Shown: positions 54,915 through 63,645 of the stretch, in pieces
How the letters are laid out: every line of letters starts with the position of its first letter
Numbering within the stretch: the stretch's first letter is position 1
DNA from: Candidatus Aramenus sp. CH1
GTDB lineage: Archaea > Thermoproteota > Thermoprotei_A > Sulfolobales > Sulfolobaceae
Length of the DNA: 64,000 nucleotides
Direction: 5' to 3'
Assembly: GCA_022678445.1 (NCBI GenBank)
Contig: JALBWU010000001.1
Span: 62,001-126,000, forward strand
Notes under the pieces: generated by a model
Databases searched by the model: none
Told to the model about the DNA's origin: nothing
The model's input: only the letters and a program-made list of their open reading frames with translations
Made by a program: the position numbers and the translations under genes

Positions 54915-55834
54915 TTCCCTTCAGCCCTCCTTACGTATTCCTCGTAGTACTTTACTGCCAACCTCAAGTTCTCCACCTCGTTCTCGACCTTTGACAGCTC
55001 TACGTAGGCCCTGGCTAGGAAGAGCGGGTCCTTCAGCTTCTCAGCAATGGTTATGGCCCTCTTCAAGAGCTCCACTACCCCAGTCCTCTTGTACACCTCG
55101 TACAACAGCTGTAGGTGTTCCTGGCTCTCGTCCTCTACCTCTTCTAGCTTTGACGCCGCCTCGTATACCAGCTCCGGCCTGTACTTGGAGAGTACGAGGA
55201 GGGCCCTGGCCTCTCCCCTGAGGTCCCCCACCCTCCTGAAGAGCTCTAAGGCTTCTGCAACGTCCTTCTCCTCCCCGGAAGAGAGAAGGGCCTCGGCCAA
55301 CAGGCGGTCGTCCTTCAGGAACTTCGACACCTCTATTGCCTTCTTCACGTATTCCTTCCTGCCCCTCCTCGCCAAGAGTATGTACGCGACGGCCAAGTCC
55401 TCGTTTGGTATCTCGAAGCTCTCCAGTATGTCCTTTGCCTCCTCTACGTACTTCCCTCCCCTGGCTAAGCATACCTTCGCCAGCAACCTCTTTGCCTCTC
55501 CCTTTACCGAAGTCCTCAAGGAGATGGCTTCCTTTAGGGCGTCGTACGCCTCTTGGTAATCCCTCAGCTTCATGAGTGCCATTGCCTTGTTCAGCAGTAT
55601 AACTCCCCTGCTCTCCTCGTCCTTTGCCCTCTTGTAGGCCTCGTTAAAGGCTTCGAGGGCCTTCCTGGCGTCACCTTTCTCCAAGTAGCAAAGCCCTAAG
55701 AGGTTGAGGGACCCGCTGTCCTTCTTCTCGAGGTCCTCGAGTATGGATATCGCGGAATCCAAGAGCTCCGGCTCCCTCGTCCTCTTGTACCTCTCGAAGA
55801 GTTCCACTGCGTTGGCAAGGGTATTCCTCTTCAC
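54911..55834 (-). CDS. TPR-repeat protein
   Basis: A 307-residue all-helical protein of tandem tetratricopeptide-like repeats of about 34 residues: LNLLGLCYLEKGDARKALEAFNEAYKRA, ILLNKAMALMKLRDYQEAYDALKEAI, KVCLARGGKYVEEAKDIL, and later degenerate repeats with RVGDLRGEARALLVLSKYRP. No catalytic domain. It probably acts as an adaptor. Start GTG; coupled to the M28 gene. The divergent dCTP-deaminase-like gene begins 69 bases away. Confidence 0.85.
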   Translation of the reverse strand: MKRNTLANAVELFERYKRTREPELLDSAISILEDLEKKDSGSLNLLGLCYLEKGDARKALEAFNEAYKRAKDEESRGVILLNKAMALMKLRDYQEAYDALKEAISLRTSVKGEAKRLLAKVCLARGGKYVEEAKDILESFEIPNEDLAVAYILLARRGRKEYVKKAIEVSKFLKDDRLLAEALLSSGEEKDVAEALELFRRVGDLRGEARALLVLSKYRPELVYEAASKLEEVEDESQEHLQLLYEVYKRTGVVELLKRAITIAEKLKDPLFLARAYVELSKVENEVENLRLAVKYYEEYVRRAEGK

Positions 55835-55903
55835 GCGTTAAGTTATGGTATTAAAGAAAATAACCCTTGAAGACCTTTAATAGCTGTAATTAGCCATCAT
55901 CTT

Positions 55904-56377
55904 ATGTTGAGCCACCAGAGCGTCTACTCCTTAGCAAAGAACTTCAAGGGATTCTCCGAGGAGAGCGTTAGAGAAAATGGCTACGACTTAAGGATTTGCG
56001 GGGACAAGTACTACGAGGTGGAAGGAGGGGCAACACTCCCAGACTCGGCTTCCTCCTTGAAGGAGCTGGAGTTCAAGGAGTACGCAGAGCTTGAGCCCCT
56101 AAGGACTTACCTGTTCGAGTCCTGCGAAGAGGTGGCGATGCCCGCAGACGTGGCCGGGGCAATGACGCTGAGGAGCACCTTTGCCAGGAACGGGTTCGTC
56201 TCACCACCCACAGTGGTGGACGCAGGATACAGGGGGAAGATAACTATTGCGTTAACCTCCTTCTACAAGGCGAAGCTTAGGAAGGGGACTAGGGTAGTGC
56301 ACCTAGTCTTCTTTAGGCTTGACGAACCAGCGAAAATGCTTTATTCGGGGAAGTACCAAGGAGGAAAGGTCATCTAG
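55904..56377 (+). CDS. dCTP deaminase/dUTPase-family protein
   Basis: A 157-residue trimeric-fold nucleotide hydrolase. Motifs: ENGYDLRICGD near residue 25, RSTFARNGFVSPPTVVDAGYRGKITIAL (nucleotide and uracil/cytosine site), and RVVHLVFFRL. The pattern resembles archaeal dCTP deaminase and bifunctional dCTP deaminase/dUTPase (S-x-FAR, VVDAGYRG). It keeps dUTP out of DNA. The short C-terminus lacks a long P-loop-like motif V. Overlaps or abuts a membrane protein gene. Confidence 0.83.
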   Translation: MLSHQSVYSLAKNFKGFSEESVRENGYDLRICGDKYYEVEGGATLPDSASSLKELEFKEYAELEPLRTYLFESCEEVAMPADVAGAMTLRSTFARNGFVSPPTVVDAGYRGKITIALTSFYKAKLRKGTRVVHLVFFRLDEPAKMLYSGKYQGGKVI

Positions 56378-56387
56378 AGGGTTAAGC

Positions 56388-56945
56388 TTGTCGAGGGTGG
56401 AATACGCCTTCAAGGAGCTGGTCTCCAGGCTACCGATTATACTGCCCGTGATAATAATATCAGTGGTGGCCTTCCTCCTGGAATTAGTGCTCCTGCGTTT
56501 CTTCCCTTCCCCGCTCACCAACGTGATAGTGTACCTCATAGAGGGGATAGCGTTCTCCCTTGAGGCGGGGATGGCGTTCTCAGGTTACATGATATCCCCT
56601 AGGTTGAGCGACGTGGTAAGCGACGTGAACTCGAGGCTTGGCTCAGTAATAGCCCTCGGTGTAGTGCTTGGGGTGTTCCTGCTCGCCTTTTCCTTCTTGC
56701 CCTTGTCCTTGTTGGTCGACGCCTTATCCCTATCCTTTCTGTTCCTCTCTTACCCTTTCGTGTATAGGTCAAGGCTAAAGGGCGTTGGGAAGGCCCTAGA
56801 TTGGCTCAGTAACTCCCTCCAGAAGGATCCCGTGTCCTTTCTCGTGGTCTACATAGCCTCAGTTCTGTCCTTCTTTCCTGTTGTCGACATATTAACAATA
56901 CCTTACGCTGTAATACTGTCATACGTCCTGTACAGAGAGGTGTAG
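56388..56945 (+). CDS. Multispan membrane protein, unknown
   Basis: About 185 residues from TTG 56388 (GTG 56397 also possible; an upstream frame start at 56319 would lie inside the preceding gene). Five or so helices: IILPVIIISVVAFLLELVLL, VIVYLIEGIAFSLEAGMAF, VIALGVVLGVFLLAFSFL, LSLSFLFLSYPFVY and FLVVYIASVLSFFPVVD. It resembles DUF4013-type or bacitracin-like membrane proteins only loosely; I make no family call. It follows the dCTP-deaminase-like gene by about ten bases. Confidence 0.6.
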   Translation: MSRVEYAFKELVSRLPIILPVIIISVVAFLLELVLLRFFPSPLTNVIVYLIEGIAFSLEAGMAFSGYMISPRLSDVVSDVNSRLGSVIALGVVLGVFLLAFSFLPLSLLVDALSLSFLFLSYPFVYRSRLKGVGKALDWLSNSLQKDPVSFLVVYIASVLSFFPVVDILTIPYAVILSYVLYREV

Positions 56946-57193
56946 TATCTTAGGGGTTATAACAACGGGAAATGGGGCCTCTTACAAAACAGCCGTATTG
57001 GAACTAAAATAAAGTACGTCCTTCAGCTTCTTGTCACTTGCAAGCTGTTATTCTGGTTCCTAGGGTCTCATGAGGGAGTGAGGTTAAGATAGGGAAGGAC
57101 AGAGTACCGTTTGTCTCTACACTGTCCTTCCCGTCATTTTATTGACACTCAAGGTCAAGTGTAGAGACTTAGCCCTCAACCACCTACCTAACC
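56946..57193. other. Intergenic region with transposase-like relic and inverted repeat
   Basis: On the minus strand 56982-57047 reads QLASDKKLKDVLYFSSNT and stops at TAA; it is coding-like, ends with a stop just upstream, and resembles a short piece of a lost transposase, though I cannot assign a family. From 57092 an 11-bp inverted repeat follows, then the right-end RNA region of the TnpB relic. No intact gene. Confidence 0.3.
57092..57132. repeat. Perfect 11-bp inverted repeat
   Basis: GGGAAGGACAG (57092-57102) and CTGTCCTTCCC (57122-57132) pair perfectly over a 19-base loop. It could be a terminator-like hairpin, the subterminal hairpin of the adjacent TnpB element or a terminal inverted repeat relic. 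Confidence 0.85.
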
Positions 57194-58270
57194 TTAAGGT
57201 AGGAGGGTTATGGGACTCTTCGAGCTCAACGGCACGGGGCTCACATTACCAGCCTTCCCTAAAAGATTATACAAAGCAACTGCATCCCTATGCCACTTTT
57301 CTCTTCCCTTATCACAAACACCCAACCCTTGGAGCAGAGTCCCCATCCGGTGAGTAAACAATTTTACACTCGTGTATAGGGCATACAGAAGAAGTATAAG
57401 CGGGATTAACTAGTAACGCTGGTACACCAAACTCCCTAGCCTTCTCAACAATAGCACTCTTTAAAGAGGCAAAAGCTGACTTATAAATCCTATCCCTCAA
57501 CTGCTTATCCTTAATATCTCGAACTATTTTTCCGGAGTATTCTTAGGCAAGTCCTCTAAAACTATGCCCTTACTCTCTCTCCAAGTGCTTCCAAAACAAT
57601 TAACTTAGCCAACTTCCTTCTAATGTCTAACTTCTTAAACCTCTCTCATCTTTAAAGCCCTCTTAGCCTCCCTAGTCTTCGTTGACCTATCACTCTCAAT
57701 CTTCTTCCTCTTATAAGCATATCCAAGAGTTATCCTCTTAATGTTAGTCTCTACCAATAATGGCTTACCATCTAGCAGTAGGGAAACGTTATTCTCATTT
57801 AACTCAAACTGATATATACTCTTTAGCATCGTAAGGCTTTGATGATTTCTTAAAAACTAAGTATAATTTTACCACGCTCCCCTTACACAGTTTGAAAGAT
57901 GATTCACTAGCTAAAACCCAACCGTTATTGTAATACTTCCAAAAGAGTTTTGTGAAAAATGGTTCTAGTGACACCCAACCATCCTTTGTCGAGATTCTCA
58001 CCTCGCTCAGTGAAAACTTCCATAAGTGATCATCTCTAAGTGCACAGAGACGTTCTTTAACTCCGGCTTATCAGTATAAGCCTTACCTTGTTTCTTCCTC
58101 TTCATAAAACTCTTTAACCTAATGCTTGCATCTTCACAAGCAGTGTAAATGTAGTGTGATGGTAAAGAGGAATGTTCATTCCTCTCTTGCTTGTAAATGT
58201 TAGCCCTTAGCAACGACTTTACCTTATTCTTCAAACCACATTCTGTAACCTCTTGCAATACTTCTTTCAA
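57194..58270 (-). pseudogene. Second decayed TnpB-like (IS1341-type) gene
   Basis: Minus-strand fragments of one TnpB-like protein, in order: an N-terminal helix region at 58270-58007 (LPSHYIYTACEDASIRLKSF), 58001-57804 (VSLEPFFTKLFWK; SVVKLYLVFKK), 57829-57635 (VSLLLDGKPLLVETN; YAYKRKKIESDRSTKTR), 57500-57312 (AREFGVPALLVNPAYTSSVCPIH, first zinc knuckle) and the RuvC-III tail REKWHRDAVALYNLL ending at TAA 57196-57194. Frame changes and stops separate the pieces. The usual catalytic Asp before the RuvC-I strand reads Glu-Thr-Asn. The element abuts tRNA-Leu. Confidence 0.85.
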
Positions 58271-58289
58271 TCCCTTTTGGCATGCATCG

Positions 58290-58374
58290 TGCGGGGAGTG
58301 GGACTTGAACCCACGCAGGCCTACGCCAGTGGAGCCTCAGTCCACCCCCTTTGGCCTAGCTCGGGCATCCCCGC
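58290..58374 (-). tRNA. tRNA-Leu (anticodon GAG)
   Basis: Eighty-five bases fold as a class II tRNA: acceptor GCGGGGA pairs with TCCCCGC and discriminator A, D arm with GG, anticodon stem around loop CTGAGGC with anticodon GAG at 58338-58336 (Leu), long variable arm, and T arm GTGGGTTCAAGTCCCAC. No intron and no encoded CCA. A TATA-like sequence lies upstream at about 58408-58399. The TnpB-like relic ends 20 bases downstream of the 3' end. Confidence 0.95.
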
Positions 58375-58434
58375 AATTTAAAATCCTCTTCAAAACCTAA
58401 AAACGTTTTCTATCCGTCTCGTGCTTCTCACCAA

Positions 58435-58443
58435 CTTTTTAAG
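58435..58443 (+). promoter_or_regulatory. TATA box of the aRF1 gene
   Basis: CTTTTTAAG predicts transcription start near 58465, nine bases before ATG 58474. The spacing fits the short leaders seen throughout the window and does not fit initiation at TTG 58511. Confidence 0.55.
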
Positions 58444-58473
58444 TGGAGACTCACTAATTTCTTCTGATTAGGG

Positions 58474-59581
58474 ATGAGTCTTTGACAAGTACGTCCTAAG
58501 TAAGCAGGAGTTGAAGACCCTGTTAAGGGAACTCAAGAAGTGGTCTGCCCCCGCCACAGTCCTTCTCTCGCTCTATATACCTCCTGGTAGGCCGATCTCA
58601 GACGTAGTGAACATGTTGAGGCAAGAGGCGTCGATAGCCCAGAACATCAAGCTAAAGAGGACTAGGGACGCTGTTGAGGCTGCAATATCTGGCGCAATAG
58701 ACAGGCTGATGAGCTTCTCAAAGGTACCGGACAACGGCCTAGTCCTCTTCTGCGGTGAGAACTTCGACACGGAGGAGTACAAGTGCTACGTCTTCTCTCC
58801 TCCAGAAAAGGTGACTGTGTACTTCTACAGGACGGACAAGTACTTCCACACTGAGTTCCTAGAGGACATGACCGAGGAGAACGAGGTCTACGGGCTCATA
58901 ATAGTGGAGAGGGACCAGGCGACCATAGGCATCCTAAGGGGTTCTAGGATACTCGTCCTGGAGGAGTTCGAGGGATTCGTTCCAGGCAAACACATGATGG
59001 GAGGTCAGTCGCAACGAAGAATAGATAGGATCATCGAGGAGATGTACCACAACTTCCTCAAGGAAGTAGGGGAGAAGGTGAACCAGCACTTTGTCCCCCT
59101 CCTTGAAGAGGGCAAGCTTAAGGGAATCCTGCTGGGAGGGCCAGGCTACGCCAAGAAGGACTTCTTCGACGGCGACTACATGGACTATAGGCTTAAGAAA
59201 CTTGTGCTCGAGCCCCTAGTAGATCTCGGAGACCAGGGAGAGGCAGGACTGAGGGAGATGGTGATGAGGATGAAGGATGTGCTGAAGTCCCAGAAGTACG
59301 TAGAAGTTCAGAACTTGATGGACGAGCTCAAGTACCACTTGGCAAAGGACGACGGCCTCATAGTCTACGGCCTCGACTACATAAAGAAGGCGCTCGAGAT
59401 GGGAGCTGTTGACAGCCTAATAGTGTACGACGAGGAAAACCTTGAACTGCAGAAGGTTATCCAAGAGGCTGAAAAGTACGGCACCAAGGTGTACGTGGTG
59501 GGGGACGAGTTACCAGAGGCGGAGTGGATAAAAAAGACGTTCGGAGGGGCTGTTGGAAAGCTGAGGTTCAAGGTAGACTAG
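58474..59581 (+). CDS. prf1: Archaeal peptide chain release factor aRF1, with putative +1 frameshift at its 5' end
   Basis: The long frame is a full aRF1/eRF1: [21 protein letters not shown] and the stop-codon-reading [15 protein letters not shown] region, [14 protein letters not shown], then [10 protein letters not shown] with the GGQ motif for peptidyl hydrolysis, and domain 3 ending VGKLRFKVD. It recognises all three stops and releases the chain. The long frame has no ATG or GTG before TTG 58511, although it is open and coding-like back to 58478 ([11 protein letters not shown], matching the N-terminal helix position in Sulfolobus aRF1). The promoter points at ATG 58474, which reads ATG AGT CTT TGA; a +1 slip on CTT enters the long frame. 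Start TTG 58511 is the alternative. Overlaps the PRTase end by four bases. Confidence 0.92.
58480..58486 (+). promoter_or_regulatory. CTTTGAC, candidate programmed +1 frameshift site
   Basis: In frame with ATG 58474 this reads CTT then stop TGA followed by C; slipping one base gives TTT GAC and continues into aRF1. The heptamer equals the CUU UGA C slip site of bacterial prfB. Just before it, TGAG (58475-58478) gives a four-base match to the anti-Shine-Dalgarno. Confidence 0.4.
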
Positions 59582-60198
59582 AGGATTTTTCTCCTCCTCA
59601 TTTCCTCCAATATCTTGCTCAGGGGGATTGGTGGCTCTATGCCGTAGCTCTCCCTGAACTCCTTCTCCAACTGGGAAAGCTCCATCTCCCCCTTCTCCGC
59701 CAAGATCTTCCTGACTAGGTTTATCTCGTCCTCCCAGTAGTTCCAGGGGTACATAAACCACGCCCAGTCAGTTACCTCGAAGGCGTAGAAGTCAGGGACG
59801 TACTTAGAGGAGGGTTTGATGTGCTGCATTGTAGCGGTCTTGACGTCAAGGGGGTTGAAGTTCTCCCTCACGTACTTCTCCGCTAGGATTAGGCTGTCCC
59901 CTGTGTCCGTTATGTCGTCTATGATTATCACCCTCTTACCGCTCAAGTCGACCTTAAAGGGGTACTTTATCTTTGCCTCGGGCGTATGGGATGCAGTGAC
60001 TACCCAGTGCTCTACCTTTATGGAAAGGACGTCTGTTATACCGAGGACGTCCGCCACCAGCCTCGAGGGCACTAGTCCCCCTCTCGCCACTGCTATTATG
60101 ACGTCAGGGGAGTACTTGTCCCTTATCTTCTCGGCTAGGTCGGTTGACCACTGGACTACGTCCTCCCATTTTACAACCTTCACGGGGATTTTTGGCAA
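59578..60198 (-). CDS. Purine-type phosphoribosyltransferase
   Basis: A 206-residue PRTase with the PRPP loop [14 protein letters not shown] near residue 95, the Lys/Arg strand [14 protein letters not shown] in the first half and flap-like [15 protein letters not shown]. The C-terminal extension [20 protein letters not shown] is typical of archaeal hypoxanthine/guanine/xanthine PRTases. It would salvage purine bases. The gene is convergent with aRF1 and divergent from MTA phosphorylase, which supplies adenine/purine pools nearby. Confidence 0.83.
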   Translation of the reverse strand: MPKIPVKVVKWEDVVQWSTDLAEKIRDKYSPDVIIAVARGGLVPSRLVADVLGITDVLSIKVEHWVVTASHTPEAKIKYPFKVDLSGKRVIIIDDITDTGDSLILAEKYVRENFNPLDVKTATMQHIKPSSKYVPDFYAFEVTDWAWFMYPWNYWEDEINLVRKILAEKGEMELSQLEKEFRESYGIEPPIPLSKILEEMRRRKIL

Positions 60199-60281
60199 GT
60201 TATATTACCCAAAATATCTGAAAATAAACATTAATCAAATTTTTGGTTTAGACTTTAATACTAGGTTTACAACTTTTCCCT

Positions 60282-61085
60282 ATGCTCAACTACGAGAAGG
60301 TGGACGTGGCGATCATCGGCGGTTCCGGGATTTACGACCCCAAGATTTTTTCTGACTCCAAGGAGATAAAGGTGTACACGCCGTATGGCGACACCAGCGA
60401 CCTCATAACCGTAGGCACAGTGGAGGGAAGGAAGGTAGCCTTCCTTCCTAGGCACGGCAGGAGGCACAGGATACCCCCGCACAAGATAAACTACAGGGCG
60501 AACTTGTGGGCCCTCCACGAGCTTGGGGCGAAGTGGGTGATATCTGTCTCCGCTGTGGGTAGTTTAAGGATGGACTACAAGCCAGGGGACTTCGTAGTGC
60601 CAGACCAGTTCATAGACATGACAAAGGGAAGGCAGTACACCTTCTTCGACGGCCCCGTTGTAGCACACGTCTCCATGGCTGACCCCTTCTGCAATAGCTT
60701 GAGGAAGGTGATAATAGGAGCGGCGAGGGACCTGGGCATAAACACTCATCCCTCTGGCACCTACATATGCATAGAGGGGCCTAGGTTCTCCACTAGGGCT
60801 GAGAGCAAGGTATGGAAGGAGGTCTTCAAGGCCGACATAATAGGCATGACGCTAGTGCCAGAAGTCAACCTGGCCTGCGAACTGCAGATGTGCTACGCTA
60901 CTATAGCCATGGTCACCGACTATGACGTCTTTGCAGACATCCCGGTCACTGCAGAGGAAGTGACCAAGGTAATGGCCGAGAACACGGAGAAGGCCAGGAA
61001 GCTTTTATACGAGGTAATAAAGAGGTTACCAGACAGGCCAGAGGAGTGTTCGTGTTGCAATTCCCTAAAGACAGCTCTAGTTTGA
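60282..61085 (+). CDS. mtnP: S-methyl-5'-thioadenosine phosphorylase
   Basis: A 267-residue MTA/purine nucleoside phosphorylase: [38 protein letters not shown] (phosphate site), [39 protein letters not shown], and [13 protein letters not shown] (Glu/Met ribose and base site). A C-terminal CSC (CxC disulfide) in EECSCCNS matches the extremely thermostable Sulfolobus MTAPII. It splits methylthioadenosine from polyamine synthesis. TATA GACTTTAATA around 60248-60257, short leader before ATG 60282. Confidence 0.93.
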   Translation: MLNYEKVDVAIIGGSGIYDPKIFSDSKEIKVYTPYGDTSDLITVGTVEGRKVAFLPRHGRRHRIPPHKINYRANLWALHELGAKWVISVSAVGSLRMDYKPGDFVVPDQFIDMTKGRQYTFFDGPVVAHVSMADPFCNSLRKVIIGAARDLGINTHPSGTYICIEGPRFSTRAESKVWKEVFKADIIGMTLVPEVNLACELQMCYATIAMVTDYDVFADIPVTAEEVTKVMAENTEKARKLLYEVIKRLPDRPEECSCCNSLKTALV

Positions 61086-61825
61086 TCTCAAAGCTCAAAC
61101 CCAAGGACTTACCCCTAGGTAACTACTCCCTTGTAGCGTACGGAAGGGGGATGGAGCTACCCGCCTTCACGTACGAGAGGGCGAAGATAGAGCTTGAGGG
61201 AAAAGTGGTAAAGGTAGTCCCGCTCCACGAGATGCTCTTCCTCGAGGATGCTTACGCGGACGAAAAGGACGTCCTAGTGTTCGCCAACGATCAGAGCGAG
61301 GTAAAGGAGACCTTAGACAACTTGTGGTCCCTGGAGATCAACGCAGACCTCTTCACCTGTGGCAACGTGGAGGGGAAGGGAGGCGTAAGAGTGCAACAGC
61401 TAAAGGAGGAGCTCTGCGAGGTCAATTTGTCCCTCTCCGTCCTAAAGTCCGCCTTAAGTTCCTCTACCTCGGCCAGGGCGAGGAGGTTGTTAGAGGAGAT
61501 GGACTTCTCTGACCTCAAGGAATGGGCGGAGAGGAAGGCTATGGAGATTGACCCCGAACTTGACGTGATCCTCTCCCCGGTGTTGATGCCAGCCAGGTCT
61601 TTGGTGGAGGAAAACATAGGTAAAAACGTTAAAACCTATTACGATACAAACTTTTATAATTCAAACGTGATATTTACTGGGATAGACGCCTTGACGATGA
61701 GAAGAATTTCTTTTCAGCTAAGGAAGAATTCGATGAAGGTCAAGGAAGTTCTCCTTGACGTAGACCCCTTGATGGCACCAATATACTTGACAATAATATC
61801 TTATATAATAAAGTTAAACAAATAA
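61046..61825 (+). CDS. SIS-like sugar isomerase-related protein, uncertain
   Basis: A 259-residue protein I cannot place firmly. The C-terminal segment ([35 protein letters not shown] then [21 protein letters not shown]) resembles the C-terminal part of bifunctional phosphoglucose/phosphomannose isomerases, and the N-terminal [15 protein letters not shown] and [15 protein letters not shown] look like SIS-domain strands. Catalytic residues of that family are not obvious, so activity is unclear. Starts at GTG 61046 inside the MTA phosphorylase gene (40-base overlap). Followed by GGPP synthase after 14 bases. Confidence 0.45.
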   Translation: MFVLQFPKDSSSLISKLKPKDLPLGNYSLVAYGRGMELPAFTYERAKIELEGKVVKVVPLHEMLFLEDAYADEKDVLVFANDQSEVKETLDNLWSLEINADLFTCGNVEGKGGVRVQQLKEELCEVNLSLSVLKSALSSSTSARARRLLEEMDFSDLKEWAERKAMEIDPELDVILSPVLMPARSLVEENIGKNVKTYYDTNFYNSNVIFTGIDALTMRRISFQLRKNSMKVKEVLLDVDPLMAPIYLTIISYIIKLNK

Positions 61826-61839
61826 GTGAAGGGATTGCT

Positions 61840-62688
61840 GTGGACGTCCTGGAGTTCTGGGCGAAGAGCAAGCAGACTATCGACGAGATAATCAGGGGCT
61901 TCCTTGCCGACATAAGGGACTGGGAGACGCTGGAGGTAAGCAAGTACATAATGAACGACGGAAAGAGGTTCAGGGGGACAATGATGCTCCTCTTTAACGA
62001 CGCCCTCGGAGGGAGGGAGGAGGACGCGTACCCTGGGGCGCTGGCAACGGAGATCCTCCACTCCGCCTCACTCGCACTAGACGACATAGTGGACTACGAC
62101 GAGACCAGGAGGGGAAAGAAGGCAGCGTGGGCCGTTTACACAAACAGGAAGGTGATCTTCGTCTCCAACTACTTAATACCGACAGCCCTCAACATCATCT
62201 CCCGATACGGTAGCAAGGCCCTCAACATAAGCATAGAGCTCTGGAAGGACACATCAGTGGGGGCACTAAAGGACTTATACGGGGACAAGTCGGAGTACCT
62301 CAAGACCATAGAGCTCAAGACGGCCAGCCTCTTCAAGCTTCCGACAATGTTGGCGTCCTTTTCCTCCAAGAGGGAAGACCTTGTGGACAGACTAATTGGC
62401 CTAGGGAAGCACTTGGGTATCATATACCAGTTGGTGGACGACTACGTGGACTGCGTCTCTTTGGACAAGGAGAACTTGGTGGGGAGCGCGAGGCAACTCT
62501 TCGAGCTCACGCAGGGCAAAGTTGACCCCTTCGTATCCCTTATGGTAGAGGAGCACAAGACGGAGTACTTAAAGGTCCTCGACTCCATTCCGGTATCCCC
62601 AGAGCTAAAGGACACCCTGTACGCACTGCCGGACTTTTTGGCGTACGGTCTCCTCTCAGAGGCGGGAATAAAGAATAAAATGTTTTAG
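61840..62688 (+). CDS. Geranylgeranyl diphosphate synthase-type prenyltransferase
   Basis: A 282-residue trans-isoprenyl diphosphate synthase: [12 protein letters not shown], first Asp-rich [24 protein letters not shown] as the second Asp-rich motif, and [11 protein letters not shown] in between. In this lineage it builds GGPP for tetraether lipids; longer-chain activity cannot be excluded. GTG 61840 is preceded by TATATAATAAAG near 61802-61813, about 25 bases upstream of a start, so leaderless. It ends 26 bases before the ATP-grasp gene. Confidence 0.88.
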   Translation: MDVLEFWAKSKQTIDEIIRGFLADIRDWETLEVSKYIMNDGKRFRGTMMLLFNDALGGREEDAYPGALATEILHSASLALDDIVDYDETRRGKKAAWAVYTNRKVIFVSNYLIPTALNIISRYGSKALNISIELWKDTSVGALKDLYGDKSEYLKTIELKTASLFKLPTMLASFSSKREDLVDRLIGLGKHLGIIYQLVDDYVDCVSLDKENLVGSARQLFELTQGKVDPFVSLMVEEHKTEYLKVLDSIPVSPELKDTLYALPDFLAYGLLSEAGIKNKMF

Positions 62689-62700
62689 GTCGCGTTAAAT

Positions 62701-62717
62701 CTTGGTGAAAAGTCATA
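62701..62717 (+). promoter_or_regulatory. Shine-Dalgarno before the ATP-grasp gene
   Basis: GGTGA at 62704-62708 followed six bases later by ATA 62715. It contains the out-of-frame GTG 62705. The site decides between an ATA start and a frameshifted GTG start. Confidence 0.4.
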
Positions 62718-63599
62718 AGGATTGCGGTCATCCACGAGTCTCAGAAGGTCACAGAGGCTTCTAAGCAGTTATTACTCGAGATAAAGAACAAGGGCCACGT
62801 CGCCTACTACGTTAGGCCTTCAAAGCTGAGTGGTATAATAGAGAAGGACGGGATAACCTTCACCTATGCAGGGAGAGAGGTGAGCTTTGACGGAGGGATC
62901 TTGAGGAACTTGGGCTTCATAGTCACTACCGAGCAGTTGATGAAGAGGATAGACGTACTAGAAGAGATGAGGACCTCCGGGGTGTACATAGTAAACAGGC
63001 CCTCTTCCATGTTGCTGGCGAGGGACAAATTCAGGAGCCTAATGGTGCTGAAGAAGAACAACATACCGGTTCCGGAGACTGCGTTAGTGGAGGACCCAAT
63101 TGAGGCAATGAGGCTAACGGAAAAGTGGGGAGAAGTAGTGATAAAGCCCGTGGTAGGGAGCCTCGGCTTGGGCTCGGTAAAGGCCAGCGATCCAGACATT
63201 GCCTTTAGGGTGGCAAAGTCGATCTTGGCCATAAACCAGCCAGTTTACATCCAGAAGTACGTGAAGAAGCCAGGGAGGGACATTAGGGCCTTCGTGGTAG
63301 GGGGCGAAGTGCTGGGGGCGGTCTACAGGATTTCCCCCAACAACTGGAAGACAAACGTGGCTCAAGGCGCAACAACCCAAGTAATGGTGCCACCAAAGGA
63401 GATAGTGGAGCTGAGCGTGAAGGTCAACGAGGTCCTCGGCTTGGAGTACTCCGGCATAGACATAGTGGAGGATTTGGAGGGGGGCTACAAGGTACTAGAG
63501 GTCAACGGAGCTCCCCTTTGGAAGGGGTTCATGACTGCCACGTCCATTAACCCCGCAAAGTACATAGTGGAGCACGTCATAAGAAACGGTAGGAAATGA
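62715..63599 (+). CDS. RimK/LysX-like ATP-grasp ligase with disputed 5' end
   Basis: The ATP-grasp core is clear: [64 protein letters not shown], and [26 protein letters not shown] with the Mg-binding Glu-Val-Asn. A GTG start at 62880 would delete the N-terminal Rossmann-like domain, which is present upstream as [17 protein letters not shown]. Between TGA 62706-62708 and that domain there is no ATG, GTG or TTG. ATA 62715 stands six bases after GGTGA, a good Shine-Dalgarno; alternatively GTG 62705 would be in frame if one A of AAAA were removed. RimK/LysX-like enzymes ligate Glu or amino-group-carrier substrates; which one is open. Confidence 0.8.
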   Translation: MRIAVIHESQKVTEASKQLLLEIKNKGHVAYYVRPSKLSGIIEKDGITFTYAGREVSFDGGILRNLGFIVTTEQLMKRIDVLEEMRTSGVYIVNRPSSMLLARDKFRSLMVLKKNNIPVPETALVEDPIEAMRLTEKWGEVVIKPVVGSLGLGSVKASDPDIAFRVAKSILAINQPVYIQKYVKKPGRDIRAFVVGGEVLGAVYRISPNNWKTNVAQGATTQVMVPPKEIVELSVKVNEVLGLEYSGIDIVEDLEGGYKVLEVNGAPLWKGFMTATSINPAKYIVEHVIRNGRK

Positions 63600-63645
63600 G
63601 GAAAAAGCAAACCGTCTGAGAAGTGATGTGGAGCTCTCGCCCTGA

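Noticed and set aside
55041-55472. Long Arg/Gly/Glu-rich frame within the TPR gene
   Set aside because: Alternative-frame reading of the biased TPR codons; no start context and no sensible protein pattern.
58290-58374. Possible intron in tRNA-Leu
   Set aside because: The extra length is the variable arm of a class II tRNA; anticodon loop is seven bases and uninterrupted.
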